A stretch of 13,377 bases of DNA from Pseudomonadota bacterium (GTDB lineage: Bacteria > Pseudomonadota > Alphaproteobacteria > Sphingomonadales > Sphingomonadaceae), in the NCBI GenBank assembly GCA_023433305.1, contig JAEZCZ010000121.1:1-13377 (forward strand), written 5' to 3'. Both the position numbers and the translations under genes were made by a program. Under the pieces are notes generated by a model. That model was not told the DNA's origin, did no database searches, and saw only the letters and a list, made by a program, of their open reading frames with translations. Within the stretch, counting starts at the first letter, position 1. Every line of letters begins with the position of its first letter. Shown piece by piece: positions 6,625-13,377 of this stretch.

Positions 6625-7688
6625 TCGCCCAACGCGGCGAGGCGTTTGGCCTGGTCCTCGGCGGTGAGCGCGTCGATCAATTCGCCGAGGCCCGGACCTT
6701 CGAGCACCTCGTCCAGCTTGTGCAGCGTCAAGCCGATGCGATGGTCCGTCACCCGACCCTGAGGGAAGTTGTAGGTGCGGATCCGCTCGGATCGATCGCC
6801 GCTGCCGACCATCGCCTTGCGCGCTTCGGCTTCCGCGCCGTGCGCCTCCTCGCGGCGCTTCTCGAACAGCCGCGCGCGCAGGACCTGCATCGCCTTGGCG
6901 CGGTTCTTGTGCTGGCTGCGCTCGTCCTGCATCGCCACCACGATCCCCGTGGGCACGTGGGTGATGCGCACGGCACTGTCGGTGGTGTTGACGTGCTGCC
7001 CGCCCGCGCCCGATGAGCGATAGATGTCGATCCGCAGGTCATTGTCGTCGATCGTCATGTCGACTTCGGTCGGCTCGGGCAGCACCGCGACCGTCGCTGC
7101 GGAGGTATGGATGCGGCCGCCGCTCTCCGTGACGGGCACACGCTGCACCCGGTGCACGCCGCTTTCGAACTTGAGCTTAGCGAACACGCCGTTGCCCGAG
7201 ACATTGGCGACGATTTCCTTGAAGCCGCCGATGTCGGAAGCGTTCATGCTGATCGGCTCGACCTTCCAACCCTGCTCGGCGGCGTAGCGCTCGTACATGC
7301 GGTAGAGATCGGCGGCGAACAGGGCCGCTTCGTCGCCGCCGGTGCCAGCGCGGATTTCGAGCATGGCCGGACGCGCGTCGGCGGCGTCGCGGGGCAGCAT
7401 TGCCACCTGGAGCTCGCGCTCGGCCTCCGGAAGGCGCTGGCGGAGTTCGGCCAGTTCCTCGTCGGCGAGCGCCTTCATCTCCGGATCTTCCGCCAGCGCG
7501 GCGAGCTGCGCAATCTCGGCACGCATCTCGCGCACTTCCCGTGCGGTGCGGGCCACCGGCTCGAGCTCGGCATAGTCGCGGCTGGCGGCGACGAACGCGT
7601 CGCCCTCTAGCTGACCCGAAGCGAGACGCGCCTCGAGCTCGGCGAAACGATTCTGAATCTGCGCCAGGCGCTCTTCGGGGATGGTCAT
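6621..7688 (-). CDS. prfA: Peptide chain release factor 1
   Basis: Recognises UAA and UAG in the ribosomal A site and triggers hydrolysis of peptidyl-tRNA. The 355-residue protein has the stop-codon reading tripeptide in the RF1 form, Pro-Val-Thr (185-187, in RVPVTESGGR), not the SPF of RF2, and the catalytic GGQ at 229-231 in SSGAGGQHVN. A longer frame begins 54 bases upstream, but the ATG at 7688 is preferred: it gives the normal RF1 length and N-terminus (MTIPEERLAQI). That ATG shares one base with the hisS TGA (TGATG, 7686-7690), so translation is probably by re-initiation after hisS; the AGG upstream is a weak ribosome binding site. PrmC, which methylates Gln231, is encoded next. Confidence 0.97.
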   Translation of the reverse strand: MTIPEERLAQIQNRFAELEARLASGQLEGDAFVAASRDYAELEPVARTAREVREMRAEIAQLAALAEDPEMKALADEELAELRQRLPEAERELQVAMLPRDAADARPAMLEIRAGTGGDEAALFAADLYRMYERYAAEQGWKVEPISMNASDIGGFKEIVANVSGNGVFAKLKFESGVHRVQRVPVTESGGRIHTSAATVAVLPEPTEVDMTIDDNDLRIDIYRSSGAGGQHVNTTDSAVRITHVPTGIVVAMQDERSQHKNRAKAMQVLRARLFEKRREEAHGAEAEARKAMVGSGDRSERIRTYNFPQGRVTDHRIGLTLHKLDEVLEGPGLGELIDALTAEDQAKRLAALGE

Positions 7689-8941
7689 CAGGCCTGTGCC
7701 TGGATCAGCGGGTGCACGATTTGGTCGATCTTCGCGGTCCAATCTTTCGGTCCGCGGAGGCTACGAACGACCTGATTGTCGTCGTGCGCGAGGCCCAGGA
7801 TCACGCGCGCGTCCATCTTGACGGCCTTGTCGAACCGTTTGCGCGGTGAGCCGCTGGCGATCATGTCGGCCGAAAACCCCGCCCGGCGCAACTGGGCAAG
7901 CGTCTTTTGCGCGATCGAGAGAGCGCGATCGTCCTCGACCGCGAGCACGACGTCGAGCGCTTCGATCGCCACCTTGCCAGCGTCCAGCACCAGCATCGCC
8001 AGCCGCTCGATCCCCGCTGCCCAGCCGACGGCCGGCGTGTGCGGGCCGCCCAGCGTTTCCATCAGACCGTCATACCGCCCACCGCCCAGGACAGTCCCCT
8101 GCGCACCCAGGCGATCGGTCACGAACTCGAAGGCGGTATGGCGATAGTAGTCGAGACCGCGCACGAGAGTGGGACTGCGATGCCACGCCACGCCGGCGGA
8201 ATCGAGGCCGTCACAAACCGCGATGAAGTACCGCTCCGCCTCGCCGGTCATGAAATCGTCGATACGCGGCGCCTCGTGGACCAGCGCCTGGTCGCGCGGG
8301 TCCTTGCTGTCGAGGATGCGCAGGGGGTTCTTGTGCAGCCGCTCGCGCGAGTCGTCGCTCAGGGCGTCTTCAGCCTCGCGGAAATGCTCGACCAGCGCCA
8401 TTCGCCAGGCTTCGCGGCTCGGCGCATCGCCGAGCGTGTTGAGCTGCAACGTCACCCCGTCGGCGATGCCGAGCTCTTTCAGGAGCTGGTCGGCCATGGC
8501 CAGCAGCTCGACGTCAGCTTGGGGCTCGGACGCGCCGATGACTTCGGCATCGATCTGGTGAAACTGTCGGTAGCGGCCCTTCTGCGGCCGCTCGTATCGG
8601 AACAGCGGGCCGTGGGTGGCGACCTTGAGCGGCGCGTACTGCTGCCATCCCGACGTCAGGTAGGCGCGCGCGATGCCGGCGGTGAACTCGGGGCGCAGCG
8701 TGAGCGATTCCCCGCCGCGATCCTCGAACGAGTACATTTCCTTGGATACCACGTCGGTGGTCTCGCCTAGCGAGCGGGAGAACACCTCGGTCTTCTCGAA
8801 CACCGGCATTTCGACGCGGCGGAAGCGGTAGAGCTTGCGCACGCGTTCGAACGTCTCGACGACGTGTGCGAAGGCTTCTGCCTCGGCGCCGAAGATGTCC
8901 TGTGTGCCGCGAATGGGCTTCGGTGTTTCGATTTTCGCCAT
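7688..8941 (-). CDS. hisS: Histidyl-tRNA synthetase
   Basis: Charges tRNA-His with histidine; a class II synthetase that acts as a cytoplasmic dimer. The 417-residue protein shows the N-terminal IRGTQDI, LRPEFTAGIAR (82-92), motif 2 FRYERPQKGRYRQFHQ (114-129), the histidine-binding LVRGLDYY (259-266), motif 3 GWAAGIERL (306-314) and the C-terminal anticodon-binding domain (about 325-410). Motif 2 is of the canonical bacterial type. The ATG at 8941 is preferred over an in-frame TTG at 8962 because MAKIETPKPIRGTQDIFG matches the usual family N-terminus; the GGAG near the TTG lies 15 bases from the ATG, so the ribosome binding site is not decisive. It is the first gene of the hisS-prfA-prmC unit, divergent from the M61 peptidase gene 92 bp away. 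Confidence 0.97.
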   Translation of the reverse strand: MAKIETPKPIRGTQDIFGAEAEAFAHVVETFERVRKLYRFRRVEMPVFEKTEVFSRSLGETTDVVSKEMYSFEDRGGESLTLRPEFTAGIARAYLTSGWQQYAPLKVATHGPLFRYERPQKGRYRQFHQIDAEVIGASEPQADVELLAMADQLLKELGIADGVTLQLNTLGDAPSREAWRMALVEHFREAEDALSDDSRERLHKNPLRILDSKDPRDQALVHEAPRIDDFMTGEAERYFIAVCDGLDSAGVAWHRSPTLVRGLDYYRHTAFEFVTDRLGAQGTVLGGGRYDGLMETLGGPHTPAVGWAAGIERLAMLVLDAGKVAIEALDVVLAVEDDRALSIAQKTLAQLRRAGFSADMIASGSPRKRFDKAVKMDARVILGLAHDDNQVVRSLRGPKDWTAKIDQIVHPLIQAQA

Positions 8942-9033
8942 CGCCGGCGCGCTTAGCTCCAATGCCGCCGTTCGCCTAGATGCCGGCGACGGATGTGGTT
9001 GCGGATGGAACCGGTTGCCGCCAAGGTCTGCGC
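8942..9033. promoter_or_regulatory. Divergent promoter region, hisS / M61 peptidase
   Basis: These 92 bp separate two divergent start codons and must hold the promoters for both genes. A possible plus-strand pair is TTAGCT (8953-8958) and TAGATG (8977-8982), a weak match with an 18-bp spacer. AAGG at 9023-9026 is the ribosome binding site of the peptidase gene, 7 bases before its ATG. CGCCGGC (8942-8948) and GCCGGCG (8982-8988) form an inverted repeat across the region. Promoter positions are tentative. Confidence 0.35.
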
Positions 9034-10971
9034 ATGACGATAGCCCGCTTCGCCGCTCCCCTCGCCCTCGTGCTCCTGCTGGCCACTCCGGCGTCCTCGC
9101 AAGTGGCGGAGCGTTCCGCGCCCGTCGCCACGCCGCTTCCGCCGGCTATACCGGCGGCCCGGGACGTACCGTTCCCCGGCACGATGACGCTGGACATCGA
9201 TGCGACCGATCTCGTCCGCGGCGTCTATCGCGTGAAGCAGACCGTCCCGGTGCCGGCGGGCGCGAACGAGCTGGTGCTGCTGCTGCCCGAGTGGCTGCCG
9301 GGCAAGCACGCGCCGCGCGGGCAGCTCAACCTGCTCGCCGACTTGCGCTTCGAAGTCGACGGGCGGCCCGCCGAATGGACGCGCGATCCGGTCGAAGTCT
9401 ATGCCTTCCGGGTGCCCGTCCCCGCCGGCGCACGCGAAGTGACCGCAAGCTTCGTCCATACCAGCCCGCTGCAATCCAGCGAGGGGCGCATCACGATGAC
9501 GCCCGAAATGCTCAACCTGCAGTGGGAGGCGATGAGCCTCTATCCGGCCGGGCATTACGTGCGGCAGATCAAGGTCACGCCGACCGTGACGTTCCCCGAG
9601 GGATGGCAGGTCTTCACCGCGCTCGACGGGCAGAGCCGGGCGGGGAACCGCGTGACCTGGACGACGGTCGATTACGAGACGCTGGTCGACTCCCCCGTGT
9701 TCGCCGGCGCGCATGCGAGGGTGTGGGACCTCGGGCACACGGTGAAGCTCGACGTCGTCGCTGACGAGCCGCGCCTGCTCGACGCCAAGCCCGAGCACAT
9801 CGCTACGTACGAGAAACTGGTCGACGAAGCGCTGGCGCTGTTCGGTTCGCGCCCGTTCGATCACTACGATTTTCTGCTCGCGCTGACCGAGCGGCTCGGC
9901 GGGATCGGGCTCGAGCATCATCGCTCGAGCGAGAACGACTACAAGCCGACCACCTTCATCGACTGGGACAAGATGGCTTGGGACCGCAACGTGATCCCGC
10001 ACGAGTTGGTCCATAGCTGGAACGGGAAATACCGCCGCCCCGAGGGCCTCTGGACGCCCGACTACCGCCAGCCGATGCGAGACAACCTGCTGTGGGTCTA
10101 CGAAGGACAAACGCAGTTCTGGGGCTGGGTGCTCTCGGGCCGGTCAGGCGTGCAGCCGAAAGACATCGTGCTGGGCGCGCTGGCCAATTCCGCCGGCTAT
10201 TATTCCGAGCAGGCCGGCCGCGCCTGGCGATCGGTCGAGGACACCACACACGATCCGATCGTCAACGCCCGGCGCCCCCTGCCCTTCTCATCGCTCAATC
10301 GCAGCGAGGACTACTACAGCGAGGGCATGCTGGTGTGGCTCGAAGCCGACCAGATCATCCGCGAAGGCACGCGGGGGCGGCGCGGGCTCGACGATTTCGC
10401 GCGCGCGTTCTTCGGCGGTGAGGACGGCGATTGGGGGCAGGTGACGTACGACTTCGACGATGTCGTCGCCGCGCTCAACGCGGTCCATCCGTACGATTGG
10501 GCACAGTTCCTGCGCACGCGCTTCCAGACGCCGGGGCAGCCAGCTCCGCTAGCGGGACTGGAGAGGGCTGGATACCGCCTGGTCTGGAAGGAGGAGCCGA
10601 ATCCTTATGAAGCGGGGCGGATGAGCGGCAACAGCTATCTCAACCTTCAGAACTCGCTCGGTGTGAACCTGGCCAGCGACGGGCGGGTGACCACGACGTT
10701 GTGGGATAGCCCTGCCTTCAACGCCGGGATCGTCAACGGCGCGCAGATCGTCGCGGTCAACGGAGAGAGCTACAGCGCGGACCGCATCAAGCGCGCTATC
10801 ACCGCGGCCAAGGGCGGGACAGAGCCGATGGTGTTGCTGGTCAAGCGCGGCGACCGCTATCTTGAGGTGCCGGTGACGTACAGCGGCGGGCTGCGGTATC
10901 CGTGGATCGAGCGCGTCGGCGATCGCGAGACGGGCCTCGACCGGCTGCTGGAAGCGCGGACGAGAGGTTAG
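9034..10971 (+). CDS. Exported M61-family metallopeptidase with PDZ domain
   Basis: A 645-residue zinc aminopeptidase of the M61 (glycyl aminopeptidase) family, probably periplasmic or outer-membrane associated. It begins with an apparent signal peptide (TIARF, a hydrophobic stretch of about 15 residues, then ATPASSQ near residues 17-23). An M61-type N-terminal beta domain follows, then the catalytic domain with HELVH (323-327) and the third zinc ligand Glu357 in LWVYEGQTQFWG. Near the C-terminus is a PDZ domain (about 538-607, containing SLGVNL and NGAQIVAVNGESY). The ATG at 9034 is chosen over an 18-codon extension because it directly starts the signal peptide and has AAGG 7 bases upstream. 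It is a lone gene, divergent from hisS and ending just before the composite repeat. Substrates are not known; peptide scavenging or envelope quality control are possible roles. Confidence 0.92.
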   Translation: MTIARFAAPLALVLLLATPASSQVAERSAPVATPLPPAIPAARDVPFPGTMTLDIDATDLVRGVYRVKQTVPVPAGANELVLLLPEWLPGKHAPRGQLNLLADLRFEVDGRPAEWTRDPVEVYAFRVPVPAGAREVTASFVHTSPLQSSEGRITMTPEMLNLQWEAMSLYPAGHYVRQIKVTPTVTFPEGWQVFTALDGQSRAGNRVTWTTVDYETLVDSPVFAGAHARVWDLGHTVKLDVVADEPRLLDAKPEHIATYEKLVDEALALFGSRPFDHYDFLLALTERLGGIGLEHHRSSENDYKPTTFIDWDKMAWDRNVIPHELVHSWNGKYRRPEGLWTPDYRQPMRDNLLWVYEGQTQFWGWVLSGRSGVQPKDIVLGALANSAGYYSEQAGRAWRSVEDTTHDPIVNARRPLPFSSLNRSEDYYSEGMLVWLEADQIIREGTRGRRGLDDFARAFFGGEDGDWGQVTYDFDDVVAALNAVHPYDWAQFLRTRFQTPGQPAPLAGLERAGYRLVWKEEPNPYEAGRMSGNSYLNLQNSLGVNLASDGRVTTTLWDSPAFNAGIVNGAQIVAVNGESYSADRIKRAITAAKGGTEPMVLLVKRGDRYLEVPVTYSGGLRYPWIERVGDRETGLDRLLEARTRG

Positions 10972-10973
10972 AA

Positions 10974-11105
10974 CCTCCCCGCTGGCGGGAAGGGGGACCG
11001 CCGCCGAAGGCGGTGGTGGAGGGGGTTCTCGGCAGACGCTGCGTTTGGCGGGCTGCCCCCTCCGTCATTCGCTTCGCGAATGCCACCTCCCCGCTAGCGG
11101 GGAGG
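10974..11105. repeat. Composite palindromic intergenic repeat (BIME-like)
   Basis: It fills almost all of the 142-bp gap between two convergent genes. Unit 1 (10974-11025) has an imperfect palindrome (10974-10993), a hairpin ACCGCC/GGCGGT (10997-11014) and the arm GGAGGGGG (11018-11025). A 30-base spacer follows. Unit 2 (11056-11105) has the mirror plan: arm CCCCCTCC (11056-11063), hairpin CATTCGC/GCGAATG (11066-11082) and a perfect 20-bp palindrome CCTCCCCGCTAGCGGGGAGG (11086-11105). The two units are thus inverted copies with conserved ends and different inner hairpins. Similar elements are, as far as I recall, dispersed in sphingomonad genomes, probably non-autonomous. It may end or protect transcripts from both sides. 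Confidence 0.85.
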
Positions 11106-11113
11106 ATCGAAGT

Positions 11114-12223
11114 TCACTCCGCCGCTTCGAGGAACCGCTCGTCGATGTCGACGTCGGCCTGCCAGGACTTGAGATCGGGCAGCACCTTCTCGGCGAACAG
11201 GTGCATGTTCTTGCGCGCCTCGTCTTGCGGCATGCCGCCGTAATAGACGTGCGGGAAGAAGCCCTGCGGCTTGTAGAAATCCTTAAGCTCCCACATTCGC
11301 TCGAGGATCATCTGCGGCGTGCCAGTGACCGCACCCTTGGCGAATTCCTCGACGTAAGGCTCGATCGCTTCGGGGGCGAGGACCATGTTCTCGTAGTGCT
11401 CGTATCCCTTGATGTGGGGGAACTTGCCCGGCGTATCGAGGTGATAGTTGCGGATTGCCGCGCGCATGGTGTTGGCGAGGTACTTGCGGCCCTGGATCTC
11501 GGCGTATTCGGCGCTTTCGTCGACGTAGTAGTTCCCGCCGAGCATCGGAGGCGGCGGCTGCGTGCCGGGGCCGTTCACCTCCTGCCAGACCGCCGTGTAC
11601 TTGTCGGGCGGAACGTCCTTGCCGCGCTGCGGCAGCATCAGGATCATATTACCGCAACCCAGGCGCGCGGCGGTGTACATCGAGTTGCCCGAGAGGCTGC
11701 CGCAGAACTTGCGTCCCTCGAAGCTCTTGATTGGGCCGGGACGCAGCTCGCTCTTGGGGATGTGGGCGTAAATGCCCTTGCCCTCGATGACGCCGCTTTC
11801 GAGCGCCGGTATCAGCACTTCGAGCAGGTCGTTGTACATCTGCCGGCTGTGGTTCATGTCGATTCCGAGCCCGGCGAACTCGTGCTGCGCCAGGCCGCCA
11901 CCGAAGCCGAGGATGGCGCGGCTGTTCGAGAGGATGTCGAGATTGACGATCCGCTCCGCCAGCCGGACCGGGTGATGCCAAGGGGCGATGATGCATTGCG
12001 TGCCGAGCTTCACATGCTTCGTCCGCGCCGCGATGTAGGTGAGGAGCTGCACCGGATCGTTCGACATCGAGTAGTCGGAGAAGTGGTGCTCGGTGATCCA
12101 CACCGAATCGAAGCCGAGTTCCTCCGCGAGCACGAGGTTCTCGATCTCCTCGCGCACAAAGCGCGCGTCGTCGTACGTCTTGCCGCGCTGGTGCGCGAAT
12201 CCGGTGGCCAAGCCTACATGCAT
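11114..12223 (-). CDS. Luciferase-like (LLM class) flavin-dependent oxidoreductase
   Basis: A 369-residue protein of the bacterial luciferase superfamily: TIM-barrel monooxygenases that use reduced flavin, usually FMNH2 supplied by a separate reductase, to oxidise organic substrates. Visible family features are the N-terminal strand MHVGLATGF, EELGFDSVWITEHHF (34-48) with the conserved EHHF, and the glycine-rich GFGGGLAQHEFAG (106-118). Two nearby ATGs compete: 12232 is directly against GAGAGG, too close for a ribosome binding site, while 12223 has the same GAGAGG (12233-12238) 9 bases upstream, so 12223 is chosen. The frame stays open to a further upstream start at 12391, but that part lacks family similarity and would overlap the ppa ribosome binding site. 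No reductase partner is present, and the substrate is unknown. The gene is divergent from ppa and converges on the M61 gene. Confidence 0.9.
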   Translation of the reverse strand: MHVGLATGFAHQRGKTYDDARFVREEIENLVLAEELGFDSVWITEHHFSDYSMSNDPVQLLTYIAARTKHVKLGTQCIIAPWHHPVRLAERIVNLDILSNSRAILGFGGGLAQHEFAGLGIDMNHSRQMYNDLLEVLIPALESGVIEGKGIYAHIPKSELRPGPIKSFEGRKFCGSLSGNSMYTAARLGCGNMILMLPQRGKDVPPDKYTAVWQEVNGPGTQPPPPMLGGNYYVDESAEYAEIQGRKYLANTMRAAIRNYHLDTPGKFPHIKGYEHYENMVLAPEAIEPYVEEFAKGAVTGTPQMILERMWELKDFYKPQGFFPHVYYGGMPQDEARKNMHLFAEKVLPDLKSWQADVDIDERFLEAAE

Positions 12224-12278
12224 GGGTTGCATCCTCTCGCGACGGGCCGGGTTCGTCCGGCTCCATTCGCCGGGATGA

Positions 12279-12292
12279 TGCCGCATGCGGCA
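12279..12292. promoter_or_regulatory. 14-bp perfect palindrome between divergent genes (candidate operator)
   Basis: TGCCGCATGCGGCA is a perfect 14-bp palindrome in the 170-bp region between the LLM oxidoreductase start (12223) and the ppa start (12394). Its place 56 bp from the oxidoreductase start fits an operator for that gene. No regulator gene is present in the window, and no named site is recognised. The rest of the region holds one GANTC site (12307-12311), a short A-run (12346-12351) and the ppa ribosome binding site GGAAG (12380-12384). Confidence 0.28.
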
Positions 12293-12393
12293 GGGCGGGG
12301 CAATTCGACTCTCGCCAAGCCGCGGGTCATGCGTTAGGCGCGCCGAAAAAATTGGGAGGGGTGCCCTTTCCAGTCCAACGGAAGCGAGCATCC

Positions 12394-12927
12394 ATGCGCA
12401 TCGAGAACATCCCCGTCGGGGACAACCCGCCCGAGAGCCTCAACGTGATCATCGAGGTTCCGACCGGTGGCGAGCCGGTGAAGTACGAGTTCGACAAGGC
12501 GAGCGGCGCGCTGTTCGTCGACCGCATCCTGCACACGCCGATGCGTTACCCGGCGAACTACGGCTTCGTGCCGCACACGCTGTCGCCCGACGGCGACCCG
12601 CTCGACGCGCTGGTGATCGCGCGCAGCCCGTTCGTGCCCGGCTGCGTGGTGCGCGCCCGCCCGATCGGCGTGCTCAACCTAGAGGACGAGCATGGCGGAG
12701 ACGAGAAGCTGATCTGCGTCCCGGTCGACACCACGTTCCCGTATTATTCGGACGTCGGCGAACGGCAGGACCTGCCTTCGATCGTGCTGCAGCAGATCGA
12801 GCACTTCTTCACCCACTACAAGGATCTCGAAGCCGAGAAGTGGGTCCGTGTCGGCAAGTGGGGCGACGCTGCCGAAGCGCGCAAGGCAGTGATCGAAGCG
12901 ATCGAACGGTATCGCGCCGCGAACTGA
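12394..12927 (+). CDS. ppa: Inorganic pyrophosphatase, family I
   Basis: Hydrolyses pyrophosphate to two phosphates in the cytoplasm, pulling forward reactions such as tRNA charging and nucleic acid and S-adenosylmethionine synthesis. The 177-residue protein has the family I active site: Lys30 and Glu32 in VKYEFDK, Arg44, Tyr56 in RYPANYGF, the signature DGDPLD with Asp66, Asp68 and Asp71, Asp98 and Asp103 in LEDEHGGDEK, and Tyr142/Lys143 in THYKDLEAEKW. These match the E. coli metal and phosphate ligands with a one-residue shift. The ATG at 12394 is chosen over an in-frame TTG 14 codons upstream: it gives the normal family length, and GGAAG (12380-12384) lies 9 bases ahead. Its TGA abuts the stop of the next, convergent gene with no spacer. 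Confidence 0.97.
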   Translation: MRIENIPVGDNPPESLNVIIEVPTGGEPVKYEFDKASGALFVDRILHTPMRYPANYGFVPHTLSPDGDPLDALVIARSPFVPGCVVRARPIGVLNLEDEHGGDEKLICVPVDTTFPYYSDVGERQDLPSIVLQQIEHFFTHYKDLEAEKWVRVGKWGDAAEARKAVIEAIERYRAAN

Positions 12928-13377
12928 TCAGGCGGCGGCGACCGTCATCGCGTCGACCCGCAACGTCGGCGCGTTGATCGCGCGCCACGTTTCGAGATCG
13001 TTCGCCGCGCGCAGCCCGGCGAACATGTCGATCAGGTTGCCGGCGATGGTGAAGCCCGCCACCGGTCCTTCGATCCGCCCGTTCACGATGCGGCGGCCCG
13101 CTGCGCCGCGGCTGTAATCGCCGGTCACGCCGTTGACTCCCTGCCCTATCAGGTAATCGACCAGCACCCCTTCGCGGATGTCGGCGATGAGATCGGCGAC
13201 GCTTTCCTCCCCGGCGAGAAGATCGACGTTGCTCGGCGATATGCCCGGCGCTCCGGAGGAGCCGTGCGAGGCGTGTCCCGTGAGTGGGAGTCCGAGCTGC
13301 GCCGCCGAAGCAACATTTGTCAGCCAGCCAGCTAGGCGCCCCGCTTCGACCAGGGCACGGGGCGCGCAAGCCACGCC
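12928..13377 (-). CDS. pmbA: TldD/PmbA family protein, C-terminal part only
   Basis: The frame is open to the window end, so about two thirds of the gene (N-terminal and central parts) lie outside; 149 codons plus the stop are visible. The fragment carries the typical PmbA/TldE C-terminal block: TGHA, PSNVDLLAG, a region around GVLVDYLIGQGVNGVTGDYS, then RGAAGRRIVNGRIEGPVAGF and IAGNLIDMF. PmbA (TldE) pairs with TldD, forming a protease complex that cleaves unfolded peptides and, in some bacteria, processes microcins or matures antitoxin-related proteins. In the known complex TldD carries the catalytic metal site and TldE is the non-catalytic partner. No tldD is in the window. Which of the two paralogues this is cannot be fully settled from the C-terminus, but the VTGDYSRGA wording favours PmbA/TldE. 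Confidence 0.85.
   Translation of the reverse strand, partial: GVACAPRALVEAGRLAGWLTNVASAAQLGLPLTGHASHGSSGAPGISPSNVDLLAGEESVADLIADIREGVLVDYLIGQGVNGVTGDYSRGAAGRRIVNGRIEGPVAGFTIAGNLIDMFAGLRAANDLETWRAINAPTLRVDAMTVAAA

Noticed and set aside
7689..7742. 18-residue N-terminal extension of release factor 1
   Set aside because: It would overlap hisS by 54 bases and exceed the family length; the internal ATG at 7688 gives a normal N-terminus and a TGATG junction.
8942..8962. TTG start for hisS seven codons upstream
   Set aside because: Family proteins begin close to the ATG at 8941 (MAKIETPKPIRGTQDI); the extension MELSAPA has no family support, though it cannot be strictly excluded.
8953..10110. 385-codon open frame on the minus strand opposite the M61 peptidase gene
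   Set aside because: It lies antisense to a complete peptidase with signal peptide and HExxH, has no recognisable domain, and fits a GC-driven shadow frame.
11045..12337. 430-codon open frame on the plus strand opposite the LLM oxidoreductase gene
   Set aside because: It mirrors a well-supported gene. High GC with third-position bias keeps the opposite frame open; the translation is rich in Val, Leu, Arg, His and Asp with no domain I recognise.
12224..12391. Longer start for the LLM oxidoreductase at 12391 or 12232
   Set aside because: The extension has no family similarity and overlaps the ppa leader; the ATG at 12232 has its purine-rich site at zero spacing, while 12223 has it 9 bases upstream.
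1..13377. New defence, biosynthetic or mobile system
   Set aside because: On reading both strands every substantial frame is a known housekeeping or common enzyme family; no toxin-antitoxin pair, transposase, integrase, recombination site, CRISPR array or tRNA was seen.

Overview
The window comes from a GC-rich genome with alphaproteobacterial gene content, most likely a sphingomonad (order Sphingomonadales). Four things point there: the DUF4167 protein next to prmC, the lnt-metK pair, a histidyl-tRNA synthetase with a canonical motif 2 (unlike the diverged enzymes of the Rhizobiales/Rhodobacterales/Caulobacterales clade), and a GC-rich composite palindromic repeat of a kind I associate with sphingomonad intergenic regions. 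This is inference from protein signatures; there is no rRNA in the window.

Layout. 1-1948 (+): the 3' part of an MFS transporter gene, then a short-chain dehydrogenase gene with its own ribosome binding site. 1967-8941 (-): six core genes reading leftwards in the order hisS, prfA, prmC, 253 bp gap, DUF4167 gene, lnt, metK. 9034-10971 (+): an exported M61 metallopeptidase with a PDZ domain, divergent from hisS. 10974-11105: a composite inverted repeat between convergent genes. 11114-12223 (-): a luciferase-like flavin-dependent oxidoreductase, divergent from ppa (12394-12927, +). 12928-13377 (-): the C-terminal third of a PmbA/TldE-type protein, cut by the window end.

How the genes work together. 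hisS, prfA and prmC overlap at their stop/start codons (TGATG, then ATGA) and form a translation unit: tRNA-His charging, release factor 1, and the methyltransferase that modifies the GGQ glutamine of release factors. PrmC uses S-adenosylmethionine, which MetK at the far end of the minus-strand block makes. Lnt completes lipoprotein acylation in the inner membrane. The DUF4167 protein looks like a mostly disordered, RG-rich, highly charged protein with one short conserved domain; its function is unknown. MFS, SDR and LLM genes are accessory, probably catabolic, with substrates that cannot be read from sequence.

I found no tRNA, rRNA, CRISPR array, insertion sequence, phage gene or obvious new defence or biosynthetic system. 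The window is mainly housekeeping. The points most worth a second look are the composite repeat at 10974-11105, the DUF4167 protein, the possible alternative pairing in the metK leader, the palindromes in two upstream regions, and the hairpin built from the two convergent stop codons at 1945-1970. There is no gene-free stretch longer than 300 bases; the longest gap is 5535-5787.
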